A stretch of 64,000 bases of DNA from Lycorma delicatula (lineage: Eukaryota > Arthropoda > Insecta > Hemiptera > Fulgoridae). The notes below the pieces were generated by a model. The model was not told where the DNA came from. It ran no database searches and worked only from the letters and a program-made list of their open reading frames with translations. The position numbers were made by a program, and so were the translations under genes. Below are positions 49,939 through 59,715 of this stretch, piece by piece. How positions within the stretch are numbered: the stretch's first letter is position 1; each line of letters begins with the position of its first letter. The stretch covers positions 202,442,034-202,506,033 of the forward strand of contig NC_134456.1 in assembly GCF_047948215.1 (NCBI RefSeq). Direction: 5' to 3'.

Positions 49939-51154
49939 TCTCTCTCTCTCTCAGTGTGTGTGTGTGTGTGTGTGTGTAAAGTATGCGCAAATATTCTACC
50001 TATATTTTTGAAATAATAAAAAATTATTTATTCCACAGAAAGTAAAATTTAAACTTAATTTATATCATTCTACAAAGCTCAATAAAATTACTGCATGATA
50101 AAAGTGCATTAAGTAACAGTGAACTAAGTAACAGTTACTAGATGACCTTCAAAATGCAGGACATAACATGATTTTTTTGTAGTAACAACAATTTTTATTA
50201 CCGTTTCAACTTTACAATCCGTTAAAAAATACCATTAAATTATGACCAACGACGAATAATACACGACCTAACCTAACGTCTACATGCATTTTACATGTGA
50301 CATCGTTCGTTTTTTCTTAATATACATAGCTATAAATAATGGGTCATATAACAAATCTCAACAACTAAATAAAAAATCTTTTGTAAAATGTGTTGATCAG
50401 TGTATAATGTCATAGTAAATTATTTGGTTTTTATTTTTAAAAATAATATAAGTTTGTGTTTTTTATTATAATTTTCTTTTTACTTATATTTGTCGCATTA
50501 TTTCTTTGACGTTTGGTTTGAAGCTTATTAACTTTGTACACTGAAAAAAAAATAGAGGGTTGTAATTTTATTTCTAAATTACTTTTCTGTCACACGTGCT
50601 GTTTCATATTATTAAAGAAAGTTGTCTTTAGAAAAACAGGAAGATGACTAAAGAAAGGTATTCTTTTTACCGCTTTTTAATCTAACTCAAACTAATCTAA
50701 AGCTTACTTGGAAAGGGCAAAAATGTTTTGTAAAAATATCCCTTGTTAAATGTATTATAACAAATTTTTCCACATTATTTTTTGGAAAATTTGGGTGATT
50801 TTCCGACTACAGGTCTTCCAGCTATCGACTACTACTCAAGTGTTAACTATATTTCTCAAGCGACCCTATGAGTGTAAGAAGTACAAATTTAAAAAATAGT
50901 CGTACTTTTTGTCGGTCTTGAGCTTTTTAAAGATACTTTTAGTAATGAAATGGAATTTTATAAGTTAATATAAACGTAACCGGAAAATAAAATCCTCAAA
51001 GTAACTAATTTAAAATAATGTTAAAACATCCAGGTTCGTATTTCAAATATCGTATTTCCACATGGTATCGTTTTTCACGCGTATTTCCATATCGTATTTC
51101 ATTCATTATTCTTTTATCTGTAAGCCATTGATTATATTTCATTTCTTTTAATTA
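48600..51154. other. Probable Wnt6 intron
   Basis: AT-rich, no coding homology. Contains the TC/TG microsatellite listed separately. Confidence 0.55.
49887..49977. repeat. (TC)n(TG)n compound microsatellite
   Basis: About 30 TC units with one CA interruption pass into about 12 TG units, 1.3 kb inside the probable Wnt6 intron. Confidence 0.97.
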
Positions 51155-51340
51155 CACATCTCAGGAATAGTCGACCTGAAACTGTATAAGACTACACATC
51201 ATTCATACATATGAATACATGATTCATACATATTATCCTCATTTATCCTCTGAAGAATAAATGATAAATTTTTCTCTTTAGTTTCCTGAACCACCGTAAG
51301 GTGGTTCAGGAAACTAAACAGAAAAAGAGAGAGCACTGAT
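51155..51340 (+). repeat. SINE-1 3' fragment with fold-back
   Basis: It starts ACACATCTCAGGAATAGTCG and keeps ACTGTATAAGACTACAC and TCCTCATTTATCCTCTGAAG. The expected CCGGAGGCTAAACAGGAAAA end is changed into a hairpin (51277-51318), after which CAGAAAAAGAGAGAG follows. Confidence 0.8.
51277..51318. repeat. Perfect hairpin, 19-bp arms, 4-nt loop
   Basis: TTTAGTTTCCTGAACCACC and GGTGGTTCAGGAAACTAAA are exact reverse complements around GTAA. Confidence 0.97.
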
Positions 51341-51786
51341 TACATTCATCGTTTTATTACTTAACGTGTATTCAAAAAATTAGTCAAATTTTCCTTAAAT
51401 GAAATTTAAACGTACAAAAAATGCTAAACATTTTTTTCATTGTATTAATGAAAGAAAGTCAATTTTATGATGTTCAACTGGCGATTATTTTTTTTTTTAA
51501 TTTTCAGCCATTATTTAAATAACCTGTATTTCATTTTTCAATAATTATTATTATTTTTTTTTTTAAATAATAACACCGGTATAATTATTTTGATAAATAA
51601 TCTTAGAAAATATTTAATTAAAAAAAAAAGATTTTTTTCGTCAAAGATGAAATGAGATTTGTAAATAAGTATTTTGCATATGTAAGGGTGATGTGTACAG
51701 TAATTTTACCATAAAATTATTATCTGGTGCCTAGTTTTATAAGCAACAGCCCACATTCTGTTGATATTACGAGTTCGTTACAGTGT

Positions 51787-52055
51787 CATTAGCATCATTC
51801 AGAGATGCTTCCTTTTTCCTGTTTAGCCTCCGGACCAACCACCAAAGAACACCGGTATCCACGAATACTAGATCGTGGATACCGGTGTTCTTTGGTGGTC
51901 GGGTTTCAATTAACATACATCTCAAAAATGTTCGACCTGAGACTGTACAAGACTACACTTCACTTACACACATACATATCATGTTCATTCATCCTCTGAA
52001 GTAATACCTGAGGTAATTCCCGGAGGCTAAACAGGAAAAGGAAGAGATGCTAATG
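51787..52055. mobile_element. Fold-back element made of inverted SINE-1 pieces
   Basis: The right part (from about 51866) is a plus-strand SINE-1 segment from CTAGATCGTGGATACCGGTG to CCGGAGGCTAAACAGGAAAA. The left part is the same SINE inverted and internally deleted: the 3' end (CCTGTTTAGCCTCCGG) joined directly to the GGTTGG...CCGGTATCCACGA region. The inner arms (51838-51864 and 51873-51899) are perfect over 27 bp with an 8-nt loop. The outer arms match from CATTAGCATC at 51787 to GATGCTAATG ending at 52055, with one 11-12 bp insertion on the left. The inverted outer flank lies beyond the SINE end, so the symmetry includes host sequence. That points to template switching or inverted duplication, not two independent insertions. 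Confidence 0.9.
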
Positions 52056-52100
52056 TAATAATCACATGACGAGTTTGAAGTATAATTTATTCCCCGATGT

Positions 52101-52751
52101 AAAAATCCGACGTGGACACCACATGACGACTTCCTTATACGCCTATTAAATTACATATATTTTTTATTACATTTTGTTTTTTTTTTTTGTTATTATTGAA
52201 TTATTATTTGTTGTAAAAATTATTTTACAATTGCAGGTTAATAATTATTAATAAATCAATAAATTTAAATTAAAAAAAAGGAATTATCGCCGATGTGCCT
52301 TCCCCTTTTAAGACCCAAGTATTTCATTAATTAAAGTTTTATTGGGCTCTATAACTCTGGAACCAACCAAAATAAGTATTACTTATTACATATCGTTGAA
52401 AATGCTTCAATGAGGGCTTGTTACTGCAGTTAAGAAAAAGTCAAAAATCTAAACTTTTTGGATTTTGAGCTTTTTTGGACACTTTTGGTTCATTTGATTG
52501 CAATAAAAAGGGAGGTGCGCAACTAGATGTTACCACAATCAAAAATCCAAAATTTCAACATTCTACGGCTAATCGTTTTTGAGTTATGCGAGATACATAC
52601 GTACTTACATACATACATACATACGTACTCACAGACGTCACGCCGAAACTAGTCAAAATGCGTTCAGGAATTGTCAAAATGGATATTTCCGATGAAATTA
52701 GAAAACCAGTATTTTTCACTATTACAATATTTCCTTGTACCGTTCAAGAAA
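52101..52751 (+). mobile_element. Dispersed repeat family X, copy B
   Basis: Uninterrupted partner of the 44699 copy, same orientation. The left end contains GACTTCCTTATACGCC and the right end TTCCTTGTACCGTTCAAGAA. In copy A the right end reads CGTACAAGGAAGT. An ancestral inverted pair (ACTTCCTTGTACG near the left, CGTACAAGGAAGT at the right) is therefore likely. An internal (CATA)n stretch marks where copy A carries its insertion. Non-coding. Confidence 0.8.
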
Positions 52752-55700
52752 ATAATAATAGTAAAATTAATGTGTCAGTTTTATAAACTTGTAAAAGTAA
52801 CCATTTCGAATTGAAATTACTTGAAAATATAATAGGCAGGAAGGAAAAATTATCGATCTACGGAATGCCCAAAAAAATGGGAGGGAAAAATGCGGAAAAT
52901 CTACCACCGTATACATATATTTTTTTGTATATTCTCATGAATGTAAAATTGATAAATATTTGTAAGAGATTAAATTATAATGGTATTTCCCTTTAGTTTT
53001 CTTTCAACTTTTTGAAGCTAAATATAATTTTATAAGTTAGGAGGAAAAAGATTAAGAAATAAAATAATACTATCTGCCTTTATTCTCGTTATTATAAAAT
53101 GGGTTATTAAGCATCAAAACTGATCGGAAAAATATAATGCTACTATATTTGCCTGTTTTATTTAAAAACAGTAGAATTAAAAATGTATTTCTAATTTAAA
53201 TTTTTCCATTCGTAGAGTATAATTAGTTAGAATTATGAAATAAGCATTAGTAATATCCTTTGGCAGAATAATTATTATCAATAATGCTAATGGTACTGTG
53301 TTAATTCAAAATACATGTTTTACATGTTACGTAATTCAGTTTTATTATTGTTTAAAAAATAACTTTTTTAAAAATATTTTGACCAATGTATACATTTCTG
53401 CATTTCTGCACTTAAACCGATATAAACTGTACAGAAAAAAAAGGTGCTCGTTTTATAAACATAATGAATTTTAGGTACTAATAAATTAGTACTTACATTA
53501 CATAAGTTATGGGCATAAAATCGTTTGTTTATTTATGTTTTTAGAAGTCGGTTTCTAAAACGTAGGAAAATAAATAAACGTGGCATTTAAGAATGTATAC
53601 ACAACTTTTTATGCAAGAATCTATATCAATTAGAATTTTAATGGCCTTACTTAATGTATCAGTTGTATGTGTTAAAGATACATTATTACCCTTTTTCAAA
53701 CGGATAAGAGAAACGCAATACTAATCTTATTTCTTTAATCCAATTTGTAAAAGTCCTCTAAGCTTAGAGAAGCAATTTGCTGAGTTTTTATTTATTTTTT
53801 ATTTTTTTATTAATTTACAAAATCAGAAAACGAAGAAATTAAATTAAGTGGAGTCACTGGACGTCTAGAAACCGGTCTAAAAGGAATTCTTTCTTTCACG
53901 TATTACCTGTTCATCATGTTATAGTATTCCCAGCAAATAACATTGTTTGAAAACAGTAAAAATGATAAAAATAACAAATTTAAGTTGAGTTTTTATGGTT
54001 ATAGATTTAAATGTAATCTATTTTTGATAAAAAAGTGTGTTTTTTAAATATAGCTCTTAAAAATTTATTTTAGATACTGAATTCCACTAGTTCTCACTGT
54101 TACTTGGTATTTTGTTTTATATCATGTTTATGTTTTACGAGCAAATTATATAAGATTAAAATAATTATTTTGAATATACCATAACACGGTTATATCCATA
54201 ATTTAACTACCTAATTTCCTAGTATATGGATAGAAGTTAAAATTTAGCCTTTTTCCAGAAATACAGAATTGTTCTTTGCTGTTCGAAGAAAAAACAACTC
54301 TCTTGACAATATTTTGAGTCATTTAGTAAAACTATTTTAAAATTTCTTCTTTACCTATTTAAAGAAATATTAAGGATTATTTCCATCCAGATAACATCTC
54401 ATTTTGAAAAAATGAATAAACATTTTTAATTTGATCGGTTGAAACAAAAAAACAAAAAAAAAAAACAGAATTGTATAATTGCAATTTTTAGGGATGGGAG
54501 TTTAATACTTATAATCAGGTGATATATAAGTATATCTTGAGTCCCGTAACCATACAATTATGGGCAATCAAACCTTCTGATAATAAGTTCCATTTTCAAG
54601 AATAACAAACATCCAGTGTCAGGCTTTTCAAGGAAAGAAAGGATTAAAATAGTTCTCCGTTGCCGTTCTCAGTGAGCCAAATATTATATAATGTTGCTTA
54701 TCAGCATGCCAATTTTACTGACATATCAGACATATTAACACTTTCTCTCGGTCTATTGCAAGGACAATCTGTTTAGTAAACATCATTCCTTTCAAATAAA
54801 ACCATGACCAGCGTCTTTTATACCTGAGGAGCATTATATATCATAACTTTAAGAAACGCGGTTAAATACTGAATAAAACAACAAATCAGTTAACCAGCTT
54901 TCTAATCTGAAATGACGCGTTAAATAATATTAACTGCTTTACCAGAGCTAGGGAAATCCATTTGATATGGTAAAAATACTTTGCTAACTCTAATAAGGAA
55001 TTAATTTTAAAAAATAAATAAATAGATAAAAATTATCAGGTCTATAAACTGGATCAGAAGAAATTTAATACAAGTCCACATTAGAAAGATATATTAAAGT
55101 CTTAACGTTTGATAAGGATTACAATTTCCCACAGTAGTAATATCTCATTTAGAGAAATTCATCTTATATTAGATATAGTTTTCCCTCAATTATTTAAAAA
55201 TTTGGTAGCATCAGCATTCGGTTTATATATAAATAATGTAATTATTTCCTTGAAAGTAAGTCATTTGGTATAGAAAAAAAAAATTATATCGCACTGATGA
55301 GGACATATATAAATTTTTTTAAACAATTTTAAAGGTGTAAATTCTATTTCATTGTGCTCCTCTTATCTTAAAAATATAACTATCTTGGTATAAGGTCAAA
55401 TTTTTGACAATCATCACTTTTTCCACCTACCATATATTACTCGTACAAGCAGTAGAGGAAGTAAAATTTAATTAATTACTTATTAATATGTATACTTTAT
55501 AAAAGCATAAATTGAAAACTATTTTTCAACTAAAATATGTTATTCAAAAAGAAATGCTATCAAAAAAATAATAAAATTACATATTAATTAATTTGCAGTT
55601 TCATATAAATCAGAAACTATTTTTAAGTTCTATGGAAAACAAGAAAAAAATATTTTAGGTTAAAAAAATCAGTTAATTATGTATAAAATTGTATTTAGAA

Positions 55701-56030
55701 CTATCATCTTCATGCTTTCATACTCATTCTTCCATCCAGATATTAGTGAAATGTAAAGCATAGATTTTCTGTATTAACCGTTAACAGAGATAAATATACG
55801 CAGAATTCATATATTTTACATTACTTCTGATAGTACTTGTTTTTTCCTTGTGTTTGAATTTGATATTAATGACATAAAGGTACGAGGAGGAATTTGTGAA
55901 GAGCAATTTTATTTCGTTCGATAAACAGTCCAGGAATTATATTTTAGCTCTTGGATAGAAATACAAATCGGTGTTTCAATTACCAACCTTTTAAGTACAC
56001 AAATAAAGATTTTTATAAAATATTTTTCAG
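52752..56030. other. AT-rich stretch, probable Wnt6 intron
   Basis: No gene recognised. An IRET-encoding string at 53704-53715 was checked as the next Wnt6 exon and fails. Confidence 0.55.
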
Positions 56031-56051
56031 GTGTTACTCCTGGAGTAACAC
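56031..56051. repeat. 21-bp perfect palindrome after an acceptor-like AG
   Basis: GTGTTACTCC-T-GGAGTAACAC directly follows TATTTTTCAG. An open frame of 28 codons to a stop at 56116 can be read from it in the phase left by the Wnt6 donor, but it has no Wnt residues. Confidence 0.9.
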
Positions 56052-56116
56052 GAAACATGGAATACATGAAACTCCAACTCCAAAAGATTAGTAGGTGGCT
56101 CGAAAAGAAACAATAA

Positions 56117-56955
56117 CTAAAATAACCCTTCTCAGGAATAAAAATAAATCATTTTAAACTTACCAAAAGAAATGAGAAGTGAAGTAATTTTCCGTTCCCT
56201 CAATACCGAGTTGAATACAACTTATTGTTACAAATCAGTACTCCATGTAAACAGAAGTATACTTTCTTTCCAAGAGTAAGAAAGTACCTATTGAAACAAA
56301 ATAACTCATTCCGTACGATAACAATTTTCTGATGTATAGAATAAGATTTAATCTTTTACTTCATTCTTTCAGTTTTTAAAAGGTATTATATTATTAACTT
56401 TTAGTCTGATAATTTTAATAAAATCATTTTTAATCTAGTAATTTCTTGTTATCTGTTGTATTTCTTATGTGAATTTTGTAAGATGAAGACTCTACCAAAA
56501 ATAAAACCGTAATATTAGTGTCATAACCGTCATATTTACTAGTGCAGGTAGTAGTCATTGGTAACGAAAATAACATAACAATTTTCAAGAATAATAAGCA
56601 TTCCATAACAGGTTTATTTAGGCATATTACTAGAGGAGTGAAGTGGCTTCCCGTTTTCTTCTTCGCGGAATCAAAAAATTTTTTAAATTTTATTAAATTT
56701 CTACTTTTTAAATGATTTGTTTTTATTTTTTTTCATTAGAATTAACTAATAATTTAGGTTAGAGTGCTCAGTTTTTATTACTTCACAAAAAAAACTCTTT
56801 GTTATTTAAATACAGCATCTTAATTGTTTCTCCTCTTTAGTTAAAACAATGTATTTAACATACTATTTCACAGTAGAAACGGTATGAAATGTACGAATAG
56901 TATATTAATTATATATATTATTTTACGCTATCTCAGTCAATAGTATGGCTGAACA
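56117..56955. other. AT-rich stretch, no gene seen
   Basis: No supported feature. Confidence 0.55.
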
Positions 56956-57028
56956 GAACGAAGGTGCCATTTGTGTGCCACCTTCGTTCCCATATGGGCA
57001 CCAAAATGCCCATATCATGGGCATTTTG
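56956..57028. repeat. Cluster of overlapping hairpins
   Basis: GAACGAAGGTG (56956-56966) pairs with CACCTTCGTTC (56979-56989). CAAAATGCCCAT (57002-57013) pairs with ATGGGCATTTTG (57017-57028). ATATGGGCA (56992-57000) competes by pairing with TGCCCATAT (57007-57015). All arms are perfect. Confidence 0.95.
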
Positions 57029-57599
57029 ATGGCTATGAAATGTTAAATCCATCCGTTTCTGAAAACTCATTTAGTCATTAAAAACACTGTTATTTAGATT
57101 CTAAAGTACACTAAAAGCGTAACAGTAAGATAAAAAGCACATTATCTTTACGTTTAATGAGATTTCAGAAATATGATCTTTTCATTTCGTATTTCTGATA
57201 GTTTTAAATTTTTAATTTATCTTTTCAACTCGTAAAATATGAAAAATTACGCAAGATTAATTAACTATTAAAAATAAAGTAACACATTTCAAAAGAATAT
57301 AAATGTAAGAAATTATTAATTAAAGTATTTGTACCACTATTAGTATCATTTTACTGCGAATCAAGAAAACGAAAAACTAACCATTTAAATACAAATTAAC
57401 GAACTTATCAAAAGTAAAATTATTGTTAAAAGAACAGATGTACTTCTGAAAGAACCAAAACGTCTAACAAGTGGTTGTATAGCGGGATTTTGTTCCAAAA
57501 AATAAAAATGGAATGAAATTTAAAAAAAACAACAAACAAAAAAGGTTTCTGTAGGAATGAAAAAAACTAGCATAGTTAGAAAAGCACAAACGAATGTTA
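57029..57599. other. AT-rich stretch, no gene seen
   Basis: No supported feature. Confidence 0.55.
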
Positions 57600-57800
57600 T
57601 AAATCTCAGCAGCCGGCCTCTTGCAATTATCAGCATTCTCCTTCTCTAAAGCCAGTCACCAATCCTGCACTCGGAATGGCTTTTTGATGTGAGCTTTTTT
57701 AAATGCGAATTTTATCGTCGTAAATCGCGTTCAATTATCTATAAATGCGGCCGCTGCCCCATACATTGTTCCTGCATAATTCGTGGCTATGGAAAAAGAG
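57600..57800. promoter_or_regulatory. GC-richer islet, candidate intronic enhancer or promoter
   Basis: It contrasts with AT-rich flanks. CAGCAGCCGGCC, CACCAATCC (CCAAT), TTTTATCGTCGTAAATCGCG and ATGCGGCCGCTGCC lie within 200 bp. No protein or transposon homology is seen. It could be a conserved regulatory element of Wnt6 or the 5' region of an unidentified transcript that includes the exon-like segment at 57959. Confidence 0.25.
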
Positions 57801-57958
57801 CTTTGAAAAATAACCTGGTCTCCTCTTTCTTTCTTATTTTATTTACTGTTCTTCATCTTCTTCGTTCTTTTTATTTTTCTTCTTCTTCTTTTATTGACAC
57901 AACTAGAATGGTATGAAAAGTAACAAGTGCTGTTCGCGCTACACATTTACGTTATCAG
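57801..57958. other. Pyrimidine-rich stretch before a candidate exon
   Basis: TTCTTCTTCTTC-type tracts, then TTACGTTATCAG. No coding evidence on its own. Confidence 0.4.
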
Positions 57959-58034
57959 GTACAGAACATTGGCGAAAAGCTTTTGCCCGAGTATCTGGTG
58001 CATTCCAACGCTTCGTCTATCAAACAAGATGAAA
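57959..58034 (+). CDS. Candidate internal exon, unidentified gene
   Basis: A 76-bp segment between an acceptor (TTTACGTTATCAG) and an exact consensus donor (GAAA|GTAAGT). It is distinctly richer in G+C than its surroundings. Frame 0 is open for 25 codons (VQNIGEKLLPEYLVHSNASS, then IKQDE) plus one base. Frame 1 is also open, so the frame is not proven. In the phase left by the Wnt6 donor it hits a TGA after 23 codons and shows no Wnt residues, so it is not the next Wnt6 exon. It could belong to a nested or neighbouring gene, or be chance. Confidence 0.3.
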
Positions 58035-58424
58035 GTAAGTAGAGAGATATAAGACTAAAACTTAATTTTTATAGTAATGAATAAGTAGAGAACATTTATA
58101 CAATTTTTGTCACCGTTGCTTGTAGTTCTGCTTTTAAACTGATTTATAAATATTTTTTTTTAATGCGTAAAAAATTGAAAGTTAATTTTAATATTGTTCG
58201 AGAGTAGTTGTTCATCTGTAAGCTAAATAAAGGTGGTACAACAAATCTATTGCCTGCTTAATTTTGGTATAATATCAGTTGTTATTACAAAGCCGTATAA
58301 AAGAATATTTGTCGTACCATGCTACATCCGAAAATGTTTAAACTTGAAAAATTACCTGAGTTAATTTATTCCAATTGAATGTAGCATGGATTAGGGCAAA
58401 GACTTACTTGAACCAAAAAATTAC

Positions 58425-58482
<58 letters not shown>

Positions 58483-59157
58483 ATAGAGTGAGAGAGAGAA
58501 AGAAAAAAAGAAAGACTAATAAACAGTTGTTTTTATATATTTTCAAAAAACTAAATAAATAAAATTAAGACGAAGACGGGTCATTAATAAAGTATTAAAT
58601 TTAAGTTCCACAGAAATAAAAAAAATCTATTGGAAATCGACTATCACCTGCAAAAGGTTAAAATAATTATGTCCCTTAAGAACCCTACAAAACGTTTAAA
58701 ATATGTGTAAGTAAAAAAACTAAATACATTCTAAAAATAAATAATTTAATCACTTTTAAAAAGTATGATCCGAGAAAAATTACCTAATTTTATATATTAT
58801 CTGATAATAAGTCCAGATATTTCATTAACCATATTGTATTTATATTACTTTTTTCGGAAAATAACTGTCATAATCTTCTGTTCCTGAATTTAACAATTGT
58901 AATTGCCTTGTGTTCCTACCTCGCAAACATCTTTCATTTTCAAGCAAGGGAGAAAATTTTCAGGAGTTCGGGTTCTCTGTAATCACATCTCTTAACATCA
59001 GTATATCTATACTTCACCGTAGTGTGAAGGGAGATATACGATCATACCAATTTCTATTTAAATAGAAAAAAGATAAAGAATAGAAAATAGAAAATGATAA
59101 AAAGAGACAAATCCTTAGAAATTAAATCCATAGTTACATCAAACCCTTTCAAACTTT
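58035..59157. other. AT-rich stretch, no gene seen
   Basis: Contains a (TA)n microsatellite at 58428-58475 followed by a GA-rich run. Confidence 0.55.
58428..58475. repeat. (TA)n microsatellite
   Basis: About 24 TA units. Confidence 0.97.
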
Positions 59158-59316
59158 TCAGCGTTTGATCGATGCTACTTGGTGTTGGTATGCAATTGGA
59201 AATTCCTCTGCAGGATCAAAGGTTATATCTATATCACCGCTTGTTTCCACGATACCTGGCGAGTCTCTGGTATGATATCCAGTGGCAATGTGTTTTAAAG
59301 AAGCTGTTCCTACATC
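59158..59316 (-). CDS. Candidate terminal coding exon, unidentified gene
   Basis: On the minus strand, ATTACTTCTCATTTAG gives a strong acceptor ending at 59317. An open frame of 52 codons and a TGA (59160-59158) follow. It starts DVGTASLKHIATGYHT, continues RDSPGIVETSGDIDITFDP and ends EEFPIAYQHQVASIKR. The composition is balanced and soluble-protein-like (acidic loop, Gly/Pro turns), unlike the Phe/Ile/Lys-rich chance frames elsewhere, and G+C is raised. I do not recognise the family. Caution: two plus-strand frames across the same DNA are also open for about 45 codons. Preceding exons should lie above 59317 on the minus strand; none was identified. No clear AATAAA lies close downstream. Confidence 0.4.
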   Translation of the reverse strand, partial: DVGTASLKHIATGYHTRDSPGIVETSGDIDITFDPAEEFPIAYQHQVASIKR

Positions 59317-59639
59317 CTAAATGAGAAGTAATTAAGAGATAGTAGTACATTTGATGTCTAATAAATGCTAATTGTTTCTTCTTCACCATTTCTTCTAATA
59401 CATTTTTTCTAATATTTAAGGGGGAATAAACTACACAAAAAATAATCTTATGAATCTGTGATAGTTTTGAAGAACCCTGAAAAAATGAGGGAGACTATAA
59501 AGTGTTTTAAATAGCAGCGAGCGGATAATTGTGTAAATAGTGACAGAAAGTTTTGAACAATGCATGTAACTGTATATTTTGTAACACAAAATATGTTTGT
59601 GTTACACTTCTTTTATATACTTCTTTTTTGCGTACATGG
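59317..59639. other. Short stretch without recognised feature
   Basis: Would be intron of the minus-strand gene if the exon at 59158-59316 is real. Confidence 0.4.
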
Positions 59640-59715
59640 TCTCAGGAATGGTCGGCCTGAGTCTGTTCAAGACTACACGTTAACCGGGTACATTCACACA
59701 AATACTGATGAGTCA
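59640..59715 (+). repeat. SINE-1 fragment
   Basis: CTCAGGAATGGTCGGCCTGA followed by GTCTGTTCAAGACTACACG matches the SINE-1 middle. About 60 bp later ATCGACTTCCAAAGTC resembles the SINE-1 head in inverse orientation, so a second small rearranged fragment may follow. Confidence 0.7.

Noticed and set aside
53704..53715. ATA AGA GAA ACG (IRET) as the start of the next Wnt6 exon
   Set aside because: No acceptor AG lies directly upstream in the right phase, and the frame hits a stop two codons later without Wnt residues.
56160..56260. Minus-strand exon ending at a GTAAGT donor (reading LGIEGTENYFTSHF)
   Set aside because: No acceptor and only a short open stretch after a TGA; no homology.
57689..57916. 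75-codon frame in the GC-richer islet
   Set aside because: Cys/Ser/Phe-rich without domain match; the second half is a translated pyrimidine tract.
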